Part shown: piece by piece, positions 9,287 to 17,361 of the stretch | How positions within the stretch are numbered: position 1 is the stretch's first letter | Layout of the letters: every line of letters starts with the position of its first letter | NCBI GenBank assembly: GCA_017478725.1 | Contig: JAFVDD010000014.1 | Location: forward strand, 1 to 64,000 | Direction: 5' to 3' | Source: Paludibacteraceae bacterium | GTDB taxonomy: Bacteria; Bacteroidota; Bacteroidia; Bacteroidales; Paludibacteraceae | Length of the DNA: 64,000 bases | Made by a program: the position numbers and the translations under genes | The notes under the pieces: model-generated | Database searches by the model: none | What the model saw: only the letters and a program-made list of their open reading frames with translations | Told to the model about the DNA's origin: nothing

Positions 9287-9743
9287 TGTTCTTGGCTTTT
9301 TTGATGACCGATGACTGATTGCTGATGGCTGACGGCTCACATCCATGCCTCGGATAAACAAACACACGGAAATTCCGTAGGATATATTCATACTCACGCC
9401 AGCGGTTGAGAATAGCCAGATTGTCTTCGCCGATAATCAGCGTGAACTCGCAACCGGGATAAGCCTTTTGCAGCGCGCGGAGGGTGTTGGCGGTATAACT
9501 GGGACGCGGAAGCGAAAACTCAAAATCCGAAGCTTTCACTCCGCGAATATCTTTCACGGCCTCACGCACGGCCTCCAAACGCTCTTCCTCCGGCGCAAGG
9601 ATCCTGGCATCCTTCAGCGGATTATTCGGGCTGACCAACAGCCATAGTTCATCCAAATCGGTGTGCTCAATCACCCATTGGGCCAAACCGACATGCCCGA
9701 AATGCACGGGGTTGAAACTGCCGCCGTAAATGCCGACTTTCAT
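9213..9743 (-). CDS. nadD: Nicotinate-nucleotide adenylyltransferase, C-terminally shortened
   Basis: NadD joins nicotinate mononucleotide and ATP into deamido-NAD. The protein is 176 aa: MKVGIYGGSFNPVHFGHVGL contains the GGSFNPVHxGH nucleotidyl-transfer motif, and FDISSTSIR is the C-terminal ISSTxIR substrate motif. Family members usually continue 20-30 residues after ISSTxIR, with a final helix. Here only RSRGCQ remains before the stop, and the end overlaps prmA. A block of five 7-bp units (9302-9336) is read in frame (CEPSAISNQSSVIKKAK), between strands where homologs have a short loop. Its ATG overlaps the gmk stop by 4 bp. It may be functional, as both active-site motifs are intact. Confidence 0.9.
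   Translation of the reverse strand: MKVGIYGGSFNPVHFGHVGLAQWVIEHTDLDELWLLVSPNNPLKDARILAPEEERLEAVREAVKDIRGVKASDFEFSLPRPSYTANTLRALQKAYPGCEFTLIIGEDNLAILNRWREYEYILRNFRVFVYPRHGCEPSAISNQSSVIKKAKNITFLADAPYFDISSTSIRRSRGCQ
9302..9336. repeat. Five degenerate 7-bp repeats inside nadD
   Basis: The units are TGATGAC, CGATGAC, TGATTGC, TGATGGC and TGACGGC. The period of 7 is exact, and the array lies in frame within nadD. Confidence 0.8.
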
Positions 9744-10294
9744 TTAGTCTCCTCTATTATAGCGTCCAGCTGCTTGAAAGCATGGGCGAGGGTGTCGTTC
9801 ATCACCACGCGGTCAAACTGCTGCTTGTACGACATCTCCTCTTCCGCTTTGGCCAGCCGTTTTTCTATCATCTCCGGACTGGTATCGCCTCGCCCTTCCA
9901 GCCGACGGCGCAATTCCTCTATCGACGGCGGGCAGATGAAAATCGAAGTCGCTTTCTCGCCAAGGATATTCTTCAGGTGAATACCGCCCTTCACATCCAC
10001 GTCAAAGAGCACCTGTTTGCCGGCACGCTCGATTCGCTCGATTTCTTCGTGAAGTGTGCCGTAATACAAACCCTCGTACACTTGCTCATACTCCACAAAA
10101 TCATTGTTGCGGATACGCCGCCTGAACTCGTCCACCGAGATAAAATAGTACTCTCGGCCGTGGATCTCGTTGCCGCGCGGTTCACGGGTGGTACAGGAAA
10201 CGGAGAGCTCGAACAGCTCCGGATGCATGGCCAGCAAATGATTGACCATCGTTGATTTGCCGCTGCCAGAAGGAGCGCAGAAAATGTATATCAT
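9740..10294 (-). CDS. gmk: Guanylate kinase
   Basis: Gmk phosphorylates GMP/dGMP with ATP, feeding GTP synthesis. The 184-aa protein has the P-loop APSGSGKSTMVNHLL (about 7-21), the GMP-binding SCTTREPRGNEIHGREYYF (about 33-51) and VLFDVDVKGG (about 94-103), a typical single-domain enzyme. It follows yicC and is coupled to nadD by a 4-bp ATGA overlap. The yicC-gmk-nadD order is common in Bacteroidales. Confidence 0.96.
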   Translation of the reverse strand: MIYIFCAPSGSGKSTMVNHLLAMHPELFELSVSCTTREPRGNEIHGREYYFISVDEFRRRIRNNDFVEYEQVYEGLYYGTLHEEIERIERAGKQVLFDVDVKGGIHLKNILGEKATSIFICPPSIEELRRRLEGRGDTSPEMIEKRLAKAEEEMSYKQQFDRVVMNDTLAHAFKQLDAIIEETK

Positions 10295-10328
10295 AACAGA
10301 TTTACAATTTGTTCTATTATAAAAATGG

Positions 10329-11252
10329 TTATAATACGTTCAGTACTTGTTCTTTGATTTGCTCGAGCAGATCCTTCATCTTCACCACGATGATCTGCAT
10401 CTCCGACTGGTTGCTCTTGGAGCCGAGCGTGTTGATCTCACGCCCCATTTCCTGGGCGATGAATCCGAGTTTCTTGCCTACACCGTTACCTTCTCCGCTC
10501 CCCGAATGGCCTTTCTGCGTGTCGAGGCTCTCGACCATTACTTCGCGGAAATACTTGATATGGTTTCTCAGCCGCACTTTCTCCTCGGTGATATCCAGTT
10601 TCTCCAAATAATAAATCATCTCCTGCTCCAGCCGGTTGCGGTCTGTCTGTGCCTGCGTCTCGGCGGATAACTGTGCCAGGTTCTGCTCCAGCCTCTCGCG
10701 TATCTTGGCTACCCTGCCCTGCTCAAACGGCTCCACTTGCGCCAGCAGTTCGGCTATAGCGTCCAGTTTCTCGTTGAACATCCTCTCCAGCGCCGCTCCT
10801 TCCTGCGTGCGGAAGGCGACGAAAGCATCCAGTGCTTTGTTCAGCTGTGCCTGCACTGCCGTCCATTCGTCCTCTGTCAGATCCGTACCGTCTTCCTGCA
10901 TTTTCACCACATCCGGCAGACGCAGGATTGCCGCCATCACTTCTGCCGGCACTTCTCCGAAACGCGCTTTGTATTGCTCGGCATAAGCCGCTGCGGCATC
11001 CCAGTTCAAAGGGGCAACCTCCGAGGGCTGGTTGCCGGCGGCTGATTGCTCATAAATAGCCAGATCGACTTTGCCCCGTTCCACACGTTTGGCTACGATG
11101 GCGCGTATATCCAGTTCGCGCCCGCGCAGCGATGCAACAAGACGTGTACTGATATCTATGGATTTGGAGTTCAGCGAACGAACCTCGCAAATCAGCGTGC
11201 GTCCGCGCAGTTGGCTTTCGGATTTGCCATAACCGGTCATCGAAAGAATCAT
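10329..11252 (-). CDS. yicC: YicC-family endoribonuclease
   Basis: The protein has the N-terminal YicC_N signature MILSMTGYGKSESQLRG and EVRSLNSKSIDIS, long charged helices in the middle, and the DUF1732 C-terminus containing DITEEKVRLRNHIKYF and KKLGFIAQEMGREINTLGSK. YicC proteins are implicated in RNA decay as endoribonucleases; that role comes from the family, not from anything specific here. Its start overlaps the mnmE stop by 4 bp, and gmk begins 34 bp after its stop. 307 aa is slightly longer than the usual 290 because of extended helical linkers. Confidence 0.92.
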   Translation of the reverse strand: MILSMTGYGKSESQLRGRTLICEVRSLNSKSIDISTRLVASLRGRELDIRAIVAKRVERGKVDLAIYEQSAAGNQPSEVAPLNWDAAAAYAEQYKARFGEVPAEVMAAILRLPDVVKMQEDGTDLTEDEWTAVQAQLNKALDAFVAFRTQEGAALERMFNEKLDAIAELLAQVEPFEQGRVAKIRERLEQNLAQLSAETQAQTDRNRLEQEMIYYLEKLDITEEKVRLRNHIKYFREVMVESLDTQKGHSGSGEGNGVGKKLGFIAQEMGREINTLGSKSNQSEMQIIVVKMKDLLEQIKEQVLNVL

Positions 11253-12562
11253 TTTCCTATACAGAATTTGCTAAATATATTCGATAAAACTTCTTGGTTG
11301 GTGATTTGTCCGGTCACTTCGCCCAATGCATTCAGACAGTCCTGCAAATCCATTGAGAGCAGTTCGCCGGAGAGCCCGTCGCCTAACCCTTGTTGCACGC
11401 GCCGGATAGCTTCATGCGCACGGCTCAACGCTTCGTAATGGCGGGCGTTAGAGAGCATCACCGCCTGTGTCTGCATCGTCCCGCGGGCTACGCGCACCAG
11501 TTCGCGACGGAGCGGATCGATCTCGCCTTTCTTGGCGGAAATGCGGATGCCCTCTCCCTGTGCGCCGAGGTCGCTTTTGTTCACCACATGAATGACAGTG
11601 CCGTTCACGCTTTTCGTCTCGTCAAGCGGCGCTGCTGCACTCGTCCCGTCGCTCACGCTCAGGATGATTTGGGCGTTCTCTGCGGCTTTGCGGCTGCGTT
11701 CTACCCCCATCTGCTCAATCGCGTCAGCCGTCTCGCGGATACCCGCGGTATCAATCAGCCGGAACAGGATGCCGTCTATGACGATTGTATCTTCTATCGT
11801 GTCACGCGTTGTGCCCTGGATGTCGCTCACTATCGCCCGCTGCTCGCCTAACAGCGCATTCAGGAGCGTTGATTTGCCTACGTTCGGCGCGCCGATAATA
11901 GCCACGGGTATGCCATGACGGATGGCGTTGCCCGTCCGGAAAGAAGCCAACAGCGAACTGAGTTTCCGCTCTATCTCGTCGGACAAATCCGCCAGTTCGC
12001 TGCGGTCGGCAAACTCCAGCTCCTCATGATCCGCAAAATCCAGCTCCAGTTCAATCAGCGAAGTCAGTTTCAGCAGTCTCTCTCTTAATACAGCCAGTTC
12101 GTTGGATACGGCGCCGCGCAACTGACTGAGTGCCAGGTCTTTCTCTGCTTTCGACTGTGCCGCTATCAGATCCGCCACGGCCTCCGCCTGAGTCAGATCC
12201 ATACGCCCGTTGGCAAAAGCTCTTCGTGTGAACTCACCCGGCTGGGCGGCACGGCAACCCGCGTCTATCAGCCATTCCACCAGCGTCTGCTGAACATACA
12301 GGCTGCCGTGGCAGGCTATCTCTACCGTATCTTCGCCCGTGAACGAATGGGGCGCACGGAATACCGAACAAACCACCTCGTCCAGTTCTTCGCCCTCACG
12401 CTCGATATGCCCGTAATGGACGGTCCCTGCCGCAGCCTCTGCCAGACGCCTGCGCCCGCGGAAAAGCCTGTCGCTGATAGCGACGGCTTCCTCGCCCGAC
12501 ACACGGACTACGGCTATGCCGCCGGAACCGTATGGAGTAGATATGGCACAGATAGTACTCAT
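11249..12562 (-). CDS. mnmE: tRNA uridine-5-carboxymethylaminomethyl(34) synthesis GTPase
   Basis: With MnmG, MnmE modifies the wobble uridine of several tRNAs. From the ATG at 12562 the protein has 437 aa: N-terminal TrmE domain (STICAISTPYGSGGIAVVRV), helical domain, an inserted G domain with GAPNVGKS (about 224-231), DIQGTTRD (about 247-254), DTAG (about 268) and NKSD, and the invariant C-terminal FCIGK. The open frame extends to 12622, but the promoter -7 box lies at 12572-12579, so the longer start would not be transcribed. The leader is only a few bases. First gene of the mnmE-yicC-gmk-nadD operon. Confidence 0.96.
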   Translation of the reverse strand: MSTICAISTPYGSGGIAVVRVSGEEAVAISDRLFRGRRRLAEAAAGTVHYGHIEREGEELDEVVCSVFRAPHSFTGEDTVEIACHGSLYVQQTLVEWLIDAGCRAAQPGEFTRRAFANGRMDLTQAEAVADLIAAQSKAEKDLALSQLRGAVSNELAVLRERLLKLTSLIELELDFADHEELEFADRSELADLSDEIERKLSSLLASFRTGNAIRHGIPVAIIGAPNVGKSTLLNALLGEQRAIVSDIQGTTRDTIEDTIVIDGILFRLIDTAGIRETADAIEQMGVERSRKAAENAQIILSVSDGTSAAAPLDETKSVNGTVIHVVNKSDLGAQGEGIRISAKKGEIDPLRRELVRVARGTMQTQAVMLSNARHYEALSRAHEAIRRVQQGLGDGLSGELLSMDLQDCLNALGEVTGQITNQEVLSNIFSKFCIGK

Positions 12563-12571
12563 TTCCGACTG

Positions 12572-12602
12572 CAAAGATAGTAAAAAAAATCCATATACGC
12601 AA
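12572..12602 (-). promoter_or_regulatory. Promoter of the mnmE operon (near-leaderless)
   Basis: On the minus strand, TTGCGTATATGG (its TTGC is the complement of 12599-12602) and TATCTTTG (complement of 12572-12579) are 19 bp apart. The mnmE ATG begins 10 bp after the box, so the expected 5' leader is about 5 nt. Confidence 0.75.
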
Positions 12603-12628
12603 AAAAAGTGCGTATTATTCATTTTTTA

Positions 12629-12660
12629 TTTGCACAAATGAAAAAAAATGCGTATCTTTG
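12629..12660 (+). promoter_or_regulatory. Promoter of the small HTH-like gene
   Basis: TTTGCACAAATG at 12629 and TATCTTTG at 12653-12660 are separated by 20 bp after TTTG. The promoter is divergent from the mnmE promoter. Confidence 0.75.
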
Positions 12661-12731
12661 CACTCGCATTCGGGATTCCGGACACCTTTTGAAATAATTA
12701 ACATTCATAACAATATAAAACACACAAGATT

Positions 12732-12974
12732 ATGGTGCGTACATCATTCAATCGCCTTCGTAGCGTTAAGGACAGCCTGCCGCACGGCAGCATGGATGCA
12801 ATTGCAGCCGAGTTGGAGATTACCGGAGATGAGGTTAGAGCTTATTTTAACGGCGAAGGAAATGCCGATTATCACATCGAGCCGGGTCCTGACGGGGGCA
12901 TCGTTGTGTTCAGCAACACACGTATTCTGGAGGTCGCTCTGCGCAAGGCGTGGGAGGTCCAGAATGCACTTTAA
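12732..12974 (+). CDS. Small HTH-like conserved hypothetical protein
   Basis: This 80-aa protein begins MVRTSFNRLRSVKDSLPHGS and has a helix-turn-helix-like stretch, SMDAIAAELEITGDEVRAYF (about 19-38). A short acidic beta region and a terminal helix follow. There is no signal peptide. It is transcribed from a strong promoter with an 80-nt leader and ends 12 bp before the outer-membrane protein gene. The size and fold suggest a DNA- or RNA-binding regulator, but no named family was recognised. Confidence 0.6.
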   Translation: MVRTSFNRLRSVKDSLPHGSMDAIAAELEITGDEVRAYFNGEGNADYHIEPGPDGGIVVFSNTRILEVALRKAWEVQNAL

Positions 12975-12986
12975 CATTTCGGATAA

Positions 12987-13886
12987 GTGAGGATTTTCAA
13001 TTACAACCTGCGGGTAATAGCTCTGATCATCGGGATCGGGGCTTTACCTTTTTTATCTTTCGCGCCCGCACGTATGAGCGCGCAGGAGACTTCCTCGCTT
13101 GCCGGTACGCCTGCTCAGCCGGAGAACAAGCAGCAGAGCCGGTGGCTTGATGACTACACCAAGCCGGTGGGGCTGACCTATAACGCCATGGCTACGCTCA
13201 ATACCACGTATATCTGGCGAGGGCTCTATTCCGGAGCACTCAGCCTGCAGGCTTCCGCGGATGTGGGATACGGAGGGCTCTATCTCAATACGTGGTGGAA
13301 CCTGGGCACACACAACTGGCGTTTCAACTCTTTTGAGCCGGAGGTGGATTTCAGTCTGGGCTTCAACCGATGGGGACTCAATATTTTCCTGCTCTACGTG
13401 CATCATTTCGATTGCGGATTCTTTGATTTCAGCAATCGCGTTGCGGGGGGCAACCGCCTTGAGCTCAATGCCCGCTATACGGTCAGCAGCAAACTGCCGT
13501 TGAGCATCCTGTGGGCTACGCGCGTGGCGGCTGCCGACGGATACATCAATGCCGCAGGAGATACGCTCAGGGCTTGGTCCAGCTATGTGGAAATCAGTTA
13601 TACCCAACGCTTTGCGTACGGCATCAGCCTCTACGGAGCCGTCGGTATGACCCCTTGGAAGAGTTGCTATACCGGTTTCCGATATGATTTCGGAGTGGTG
13701 AATATCGACCTGCGCCTGCGCAAGGACTGGAGCCTCAGCGAGCGTTGCGGACTGATGCTGCAGGGTCAGTTCACAATCAACCCCACGATGCTGGCGGCGG
13801 ACCGCACAACAGCTCAGTGGCATCCCTATTCGCCTGCTGATCAGACTATTAACGCCAACCTCAGCGTAGGAGTCTATCTCAAATAG
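12987..13886 (+). CDS. Outer-membrane beta-barrel protein (first of two paralogs)
   Basis: The 299-aa precursor has a signal peptide (RVIALIIGIGALPFLSFAPA, cleavage probably after MSA) and a mature part rich in alternating aromatic strands. It contains TTYIWRGLYSGALSLQASA, GYGGLYLNTWWNLG, SSYVEISYTQRFAYG, MTPWKSCY and NIDLRLRKDWSLS. The start is GTG at 12987, as no ATG is nearby. The 14071 gene has the same order of motifs (YIWRGQYNGGLSLQ, SSYFEVGYDYTF, MSPWESP), so the two are tandem paralogs. The barrel and outer-membrane location are inferred from strand pattern; substrate unknown. Confidence 0.72.
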   Translation: MRIFNYNLRVIALIIGIGALPFLSFAPARMSAQETSSLAGTPAQPENKQQSRWLDDYTKPVGLTYNAMATLNTTYIWRGLYSGALSLQASADVGYGGLYLNTWWNLGTHNWRFNSFEPEVDFSLGFNRWGLNIFLLYVHHFDCGFFDFSNRVAGGNRLELNARYTVSSKLPLSILWATRVAAADGYINAAGDTLRAWSSYVEISYTQRFAYGISLYGAVGMTPWKSCYTGFRYDFGVVNIDLRLRKDWSLSERCGLMLQGQFTINPTMLAADRTTAQWHPYSPADQTINANLSVGVYLK

Positions 13887-13924
13887 CCCCCTCACGCCTC
13901 TATTGGCAGCGCCTCAAAACCGCC

Positions 13925-13990
13925 TCGGGGGTTTATCGGATGAACATCGGGTGAATATCGGATGAACATCGGGTGAATATCGTATCATAC
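13925..13990. repeat. Array of six 11-bp units (TCGGRTGAAYA type)
   Basis: The units begin at 13925, 13936, 13947, 13958, 13969 and 13980. Units two and four are TCGGATGAACA, units three and five are TCGGGTGAATA, and the first and last are degenerate. The 184-bp gap between the two barrel genes holds this array, an AT-alternating stretch (13998-14022) with a weak promoter-like TTTG at 14009-14012, and no gene. Confidence 0.85.
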
Positions 13991-14070
13991 CCCACCCTAT
14001 ATATATACTTTGTATATATATCCCGTGATTTTGAAAAAACAATAACAACTAACAATATTTTTAAGGCACA

Positions 14071-14949
14071 ATGAAAAAAATCTCCACTCTTTTGGTAGCC
14101 CTGATGGCTACTGTGGTTTCTGCCAATGCAATCGATTTTGCATACGATGCGGGAGCCGAAGTCGTTAGCGCCTATATCTGGCGTGGTCAGTACAACGGCG
14201 GTCTGAGTCTGCAGCCCGACGTTGAAGTTGGTTTTAACGCGCTCGACGAGAGCCTGCAATTCCGCATCGGCGCATGGGCGAACATCGGTGCATCCGACTG
14301 GACATTCAAGAAAGGTTTGGCCACTTACATGGATGCGGATGGCAATGAGATAGATCCGAACACGCGTTTTGTGCCGGAGCTGGATATTGTCGGTTCGCTC
14401 TCCGTCTTCGGAGTTACAGTCGGCTTCAACCACTATTATTATTTCGGGGGGTCCAATTTCTTCTCCTGGCAGCCCGTAGCCGATCTGGCTGTGAGCGACA
14501 ACACCAGTACAACCGAAATATGGGCGGGGTTGAATCTGGGCGAGCTCACCAAAGCAGGTCTGTATTTCAACTGGTTCACTACTATTGCCGGACAAGACCT
14601 GGTGTTTGATGACAACCTGTCCGATTACAAACGCGCTTGGAGTAGCTACTTCGAAGTGGGCTACGATTATACATTCGAGTCTGCCGGAGTGACACTCGGG
14701 GCTGTTGTGGGCATGTCGCCTTGGGAGAGCCCGATGTACGGCAACAGCAAATTCGCAGTGACCAATATCAGCCTGAAGGTCAACAAAGAATGGGAGTTCG
14801 ACCATATCACGCTGGATCTTTTTGCACAAGGTACGCTCAATCCGGACGGTGTGAACAAGGAGAATGCGGTTCTTTGGAAAGCCTCAGGCGATGAGAAACT
14901 CTACAACCAGAAACTGAACGGAGTCATCGGACTGGGATTCTGGTTCTAA
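14071..14949 (+). CDS. Outer-membrane beta-barrel protein (second paralog)
   Basis: The 292-aa precursor starts with a classic signal peptide, MKKISTLLVALMATVVSANA. The mature chain has repeated amphipathic strands (SAYIWRGQYNGGLSLQPDVE, QFRIGAWANIG, TVGFNHYYYFGG, SSYFEVGYDYTFESAGVTLG) and ends with an aromatic residue (GLGFWF), typical for barrel insertion by BamA. It parallels the upstream 12987 gene strand by strand but is more acidic. Function unknown. apbE follows by 24 bp, probably co-transcribed. Confidence 0.75.
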   Translation: MKKISTLLVALMATVVSANAIDFAYDAGAEVVSAYIWRGQYNGGLSLQPDVEVGFNALDESLQFRIGAWANIGASDWTFKKGLATYMDADGNEIDPNTRFVPELDIVGSLSVFGVTVGFNHYYYFGGSNFFSWQPVADLAVSDNTSTTEIWAGLNLGELTKAGLYFNWFTTIAGQDLVFDDNLSDYKRAWSSYFEVGYDYTFESAGVTLGAVVGMSPWESPMYGNSKFAVTNISLKVNKEWEFDHITLDLFAQGTLNPDGVNKENAVLWKASGDEKLYNQKLNGVIGLGFWF

Positions 14950-14973
14950 TGGCGTTCAGAACCCTTTCATAAC

Positions 14974-15996
14974 ATGGATAGACGCAAAGCACGGATTATC
15001 AGCTCGCTCTTGGGTATCATAGTGGCTGTTTCGGTTCTCCTCTTGATTGAGGATGAGCCGAAACCGCAGTATTTCCATAACAGCGGCAAAGTGTTCGGCA
15101 CATACTATAGCATCCGCTATCAGGCGCTAACCGACTTGCAGGACAGCATCAACGCCGCCTTGCAGGCTTTCGACAACAGCCTGAGTATGTTCAATCCCCG
15201 CTCCACACTCTCAGCTATCAATACCAACCGCGACACAACGACTGATGCGTTCATCGAACAGATGTGGGCGGAGGCGGAGCGTGTGTACCTCTTCTCAGGA
15301 GGAGCGTTTGATATCACGGTGGCACCTCTGGTAAACCTCTGGGGATTCGGCTTCAAGAACCGTGGACAGGTCACGCAGGCCAAGATTGACAGCCTGCTGC
15401 CGCTTGTCGGATTCGGGAAAGTCCGGCTGGAGAACCACCATGTTGTCAAATCCGACCCGCGGATGATGATTGATGGAGGAGCGGTGGCGAAAGGTCAGGC
15501 GTGCGACATGATAGCCGCAGTGCTGGAGCGCAACGGCTCTGCCGATTATCTGGTGGAGATAGGCGGCGAGATTGTCAGCCGAGGCGTGAATGCGAAAGGC
15601 GACAAATGGCATATAGGCATCACCAAGCCCGTTGAGGAAACGGCTGACGCCCCTCAGTCCTCAGAGCTCCAGGAGATCATTGCCGTGCATAATATCTGCA
15701 TGGCTACCAGCGGCAATTACCGCAATTTCTACTATGAGGGCGAAGAGAAACGCAGCCATACCATCGACCCGCGCACAGGCAGACCGGTGCAGCATCCGTT
15801 GCTGAGCGCTACCGTGGTCAGCAGCAGCTGTATGCGCGCCGATGCACTGGCTACTGCATGTATGGTGCTCGGAGCGGACAAAGCGCTGGAGATGATGGAC
15901 AGCTCGTCCCCTGATGCCTGCTATCTGATTGTTGCAGAAGGCGACTCCACCGTCGTGCGAACATCCGAAAACTGGGAAGAAAGATTGCAAAACTAA
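14974..15996 (+). CDS. apbE: FAD:protein FMN transferase
   Basis: ApbE covalently attaches FMN from FAD to Thr/Ser of exported flavoproteins such as Rnf/Nqr subunits. The 340-aa protein has an N-terminal membrane anchor (IISSLLGIIVAVSVLLLIED), GKVFGTYYSIRYQA, the S-x-F-N motif SMFNPRSTLSAIN, GGAFDITVAPLVNLWGFG, DGGAVAKGQACD (flavin site), EIGGEIVSRG and the Mg-binding HTIDPRTGRPVQHPLLSATV. All expected motifs are present. It acts on the periplasmic side. It follows the barrel gene, but no flavinylated target sits beside it. Confidence 0.95.
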   Translation: MDRRKARIISSLLGIIVAVSVLLLIEDEPKPQYFHNSGKVFGTYYSIRYQALTDLQDSINAALQAFDNSLSMFNPRSTLSAINTNRDTTTDAFIEQMWAEAERVYLFSGGAFDITVAPLVNLWGFGFKNRGQVTQAKIDSLLPLVGFGKVRLENHHVVKSDPRMMIDGGAVAKGQACDMIAAVLERNGSADYLVEIGGEIVSRGVNAKGDKWHIGITKPVEETADAPQSSELQEIIAVHNICMATSGNYRNFYYEGEEKRSHTIDPRTGRPVQHPLLSATVVSSSCMRADALATACMVLGADKALEMMDSSSPDACYLIVAEGDSTVVRTSENWEERLQN

Positions 15997-16002
15997 AATA
16001 AA

Positions 16003-16034
16003 TTTGCATATATAAAAAAAATGTTGTAACTTTG
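16003..16034 (+). promoter_or_regulatory. Promoter of bamD
   Basis: TTTGCATATA begins at 16003 and TAACTTTG lies at 16027-16034, with 19 bp from the end of TTGC to TAAC. The bamD ATG is at 16054. Confidence 0.8.
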
Positions 16035-16053
16035 CAGGCTAATTTGCGGTAAA

Positions 16054-16857
16054 ATGCAGAAAAAGGGACTTTTCATACTGCTACTGACGGTATTGCTCAC
16101 GAGCTGCGGGGAATACCAGAAATTGTTGAAATCACGTGATCCAGAGGAGAAATACCAAGCCGCCTTACGCTATTTCAACGACAAGCAATATGTCAAATCC
16201 CAGACATTGCTGGACGACGTTTCCTCTTACTACAAGGGCACGGAGCGTTCGGAGGATGTACTTGCCTATCTGGCACGGTGCTATATGGGTCAGAAGGACT
16301 ACACTTCCGCTACCGAGTACTACCGTGCTTATATCCGCAATTACCCGAAGGGCAAATATGCTACCGAGGCGTATTTCCAACTCGGTCACTGCCAGTACCT
16401 CGATAGCCCCGATGCGCGTCTGGAGCAGGAGATTACCCGCAATGCCATTACTGCGTTCACCCAGTTTGTGGAGTTGTACCCTGAAAGCCCGTATGCCGAA
16501 CAGGCTTACCGCGAGATGGGAGAGATGTACGACAAACTGGCACTCAAGGAGCTCTACAGCGCACGCCTCTATTACAATCTGGGTACTTATCTGGGCAACA
16601 ACTATCTCAGTTGCGAGATTGTCAGCAAGAACGCGCTGAAGAACTATCCCAGCAACAAATACCAGGAGGATTTCAGCTGGCTTATTCTGCAAGCCAAATA
16701 CCAGCAGATGGTCAATTCCTTTGAGAACCTCAAACTTGAACGCGCACGTGACGCACAGGATGAGTATTACAATTTCATCACCGAGTTCCCCAACTCGCGT
16801 CACCGCAAAGAGGCGGACAGGATGCTGGCACAGATCCGCAAGGTGACCAACGAATAA
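16054..16857 (+). CDS. bamD: Outer membrane protein assembly factor BamD
   Basis: The 267-aa lipoprotein starts MQKKGLFILLLTVLLTSCGE (lipobox LTSC). TPR-type helices follow: EEKYQAALRYFNDKQYVKSQ, VLAYLARCYMGQKDYTSATE, YFQLGHCQYLD, PYAEQAYREMGEMYDKLALK and ARLYYNLGTYL. The order and spacing match BamD (YfiO), which binds BamA and helps fold outer-membrane beta-barrels. It is directly followed by rpoZ and coaBC, the conserved Bacteroidales order. It sits at the inner leaflet of the outer membrane. Confidence 0.94.
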   Translation: MQKKGLFILLLTVLLTSCGEYQKLLKSRDPEEKYQAALRYFNDKQYVKSQTLLDDVSSYYKGTERSEDVLAYLARCYMGQKDYTSATEYYRAYIRNYPKGKYATEAYFQLGHCQYLDSPDARLEQEITRNAITAFTQFVELYPESPYAEQAYREMGEMYDKLALKELYSARLYYNLGTYLGNNYLSCEIVSKNALKNYPSNKYQEDFSWLILQAKYQQMVNSFENLKLERARDAQDEYYNFITEFPNSRHRKEADRMLAQIRKVTNE

Positions 16858-16895
16858 ACCTACAAACAGTAAATGATTAAATCGTAAATAGTTTT

Positions 16896-17228
16896 ATGGA
16901 TTACAAGAATTCTAAAGCACCGCGTAATACGGTGACCCGCGACATCAACCAACTCACCGAACCCGTTGGTAATGTGTATGAGACAGTAGCTATCATCGCC
17001 AAACGTGCCAACCAGATCAGCACCGGCATGAAAAGAGAGCTTGACGCCAAACTGCAGGATTTCTCTATCCCTCAGGACAGCCTTGAGGAAACCTTTGAGA
17101 ACAAAGAGCAGATTGAGATCAGCCGCCAGTACGAGCGTCTGCCTAAAGCTACGCTGATGGCTACCCAGGAGTTCATCGACGGTGACCTCGTCTATCGCAC
17201 CGGCAACCGTGACGAAGCTCTGAAATAA
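16896..17228 (+). CDS. rpoZ: RNA polymerase omega subunit (Rpb6-like)
   Basis: The 110-aa protein (MDYKNSKAPRNTVTRDINQL) has the Rpb6/omega core GNVYETVAIIAKRANQIS and a long acidic C-terminal part typical of Bacteroidota omega. Omega helps assemble and stabilise RNA polymerase by clamping the beta-prime C-terminus. It lies between bamD and coaBC in the expected order. Four 7-bp units (17232-17259) start immediately after its stop. Confidence 0.88.
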   Translation: MDYKNSKAPRNTVTRDINQLTEPVGNVYETVAIIAKRANQISTGMKRELDAKLQDFSIPQDSLEETFENKEQIEISRQYERLPKATLMATQEFIDGDLVYRTGNRDEALK

Positions 17229-17231
17229 TAA

Positions 17232-17259
17232 TTTACAATTAACAATTATCAATTAACAA
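17232..17259. repeat. Four 7-bp repeats after rpoZ
   Basis: The units are TTTACAA, TTAACAA, TTATCAA and TTAACAA, in exact 7-bp register directly after the rpoZ stop. Confidence 0.8.
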
Positions 17260-17340
17260 AGGGCTCTATAAATTGGGTACAAAGTTTTAAGATACGTACT
17301 TTCTACTATGTTTGTACAAAAGTCGCCAGGACGCTTTGTA

Positions 17341-17361
17341 AATTGTGAATTGTGAATTTAA
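17341..17361. repeat. 7-bp repeats containing the coaBC start codon
   Basis: The units are AATTGTG, AATTGTG and AATTTAA. The GTG at 17352-17354, in the second unit, is the only reasonable coaBC start. Confidence 0.8.

Noticed and set aside
12563..12622. Longer MnmE start
   Set aside because: The promoter boxes lie inside this stretch, and family members start at STICAIST.
13925..13990. Possible CRISPR array
   Set aside because: Units are contiguous 11-mers without spacers, and no cas genes occur.
17260..17340. Possible insertion-sequence end between rpoZ and coaBC
   Set aside because: There is no inverted repeat pair, transposase remnant or target duplication, only short AT-rich words such as TTTGTACAAA.
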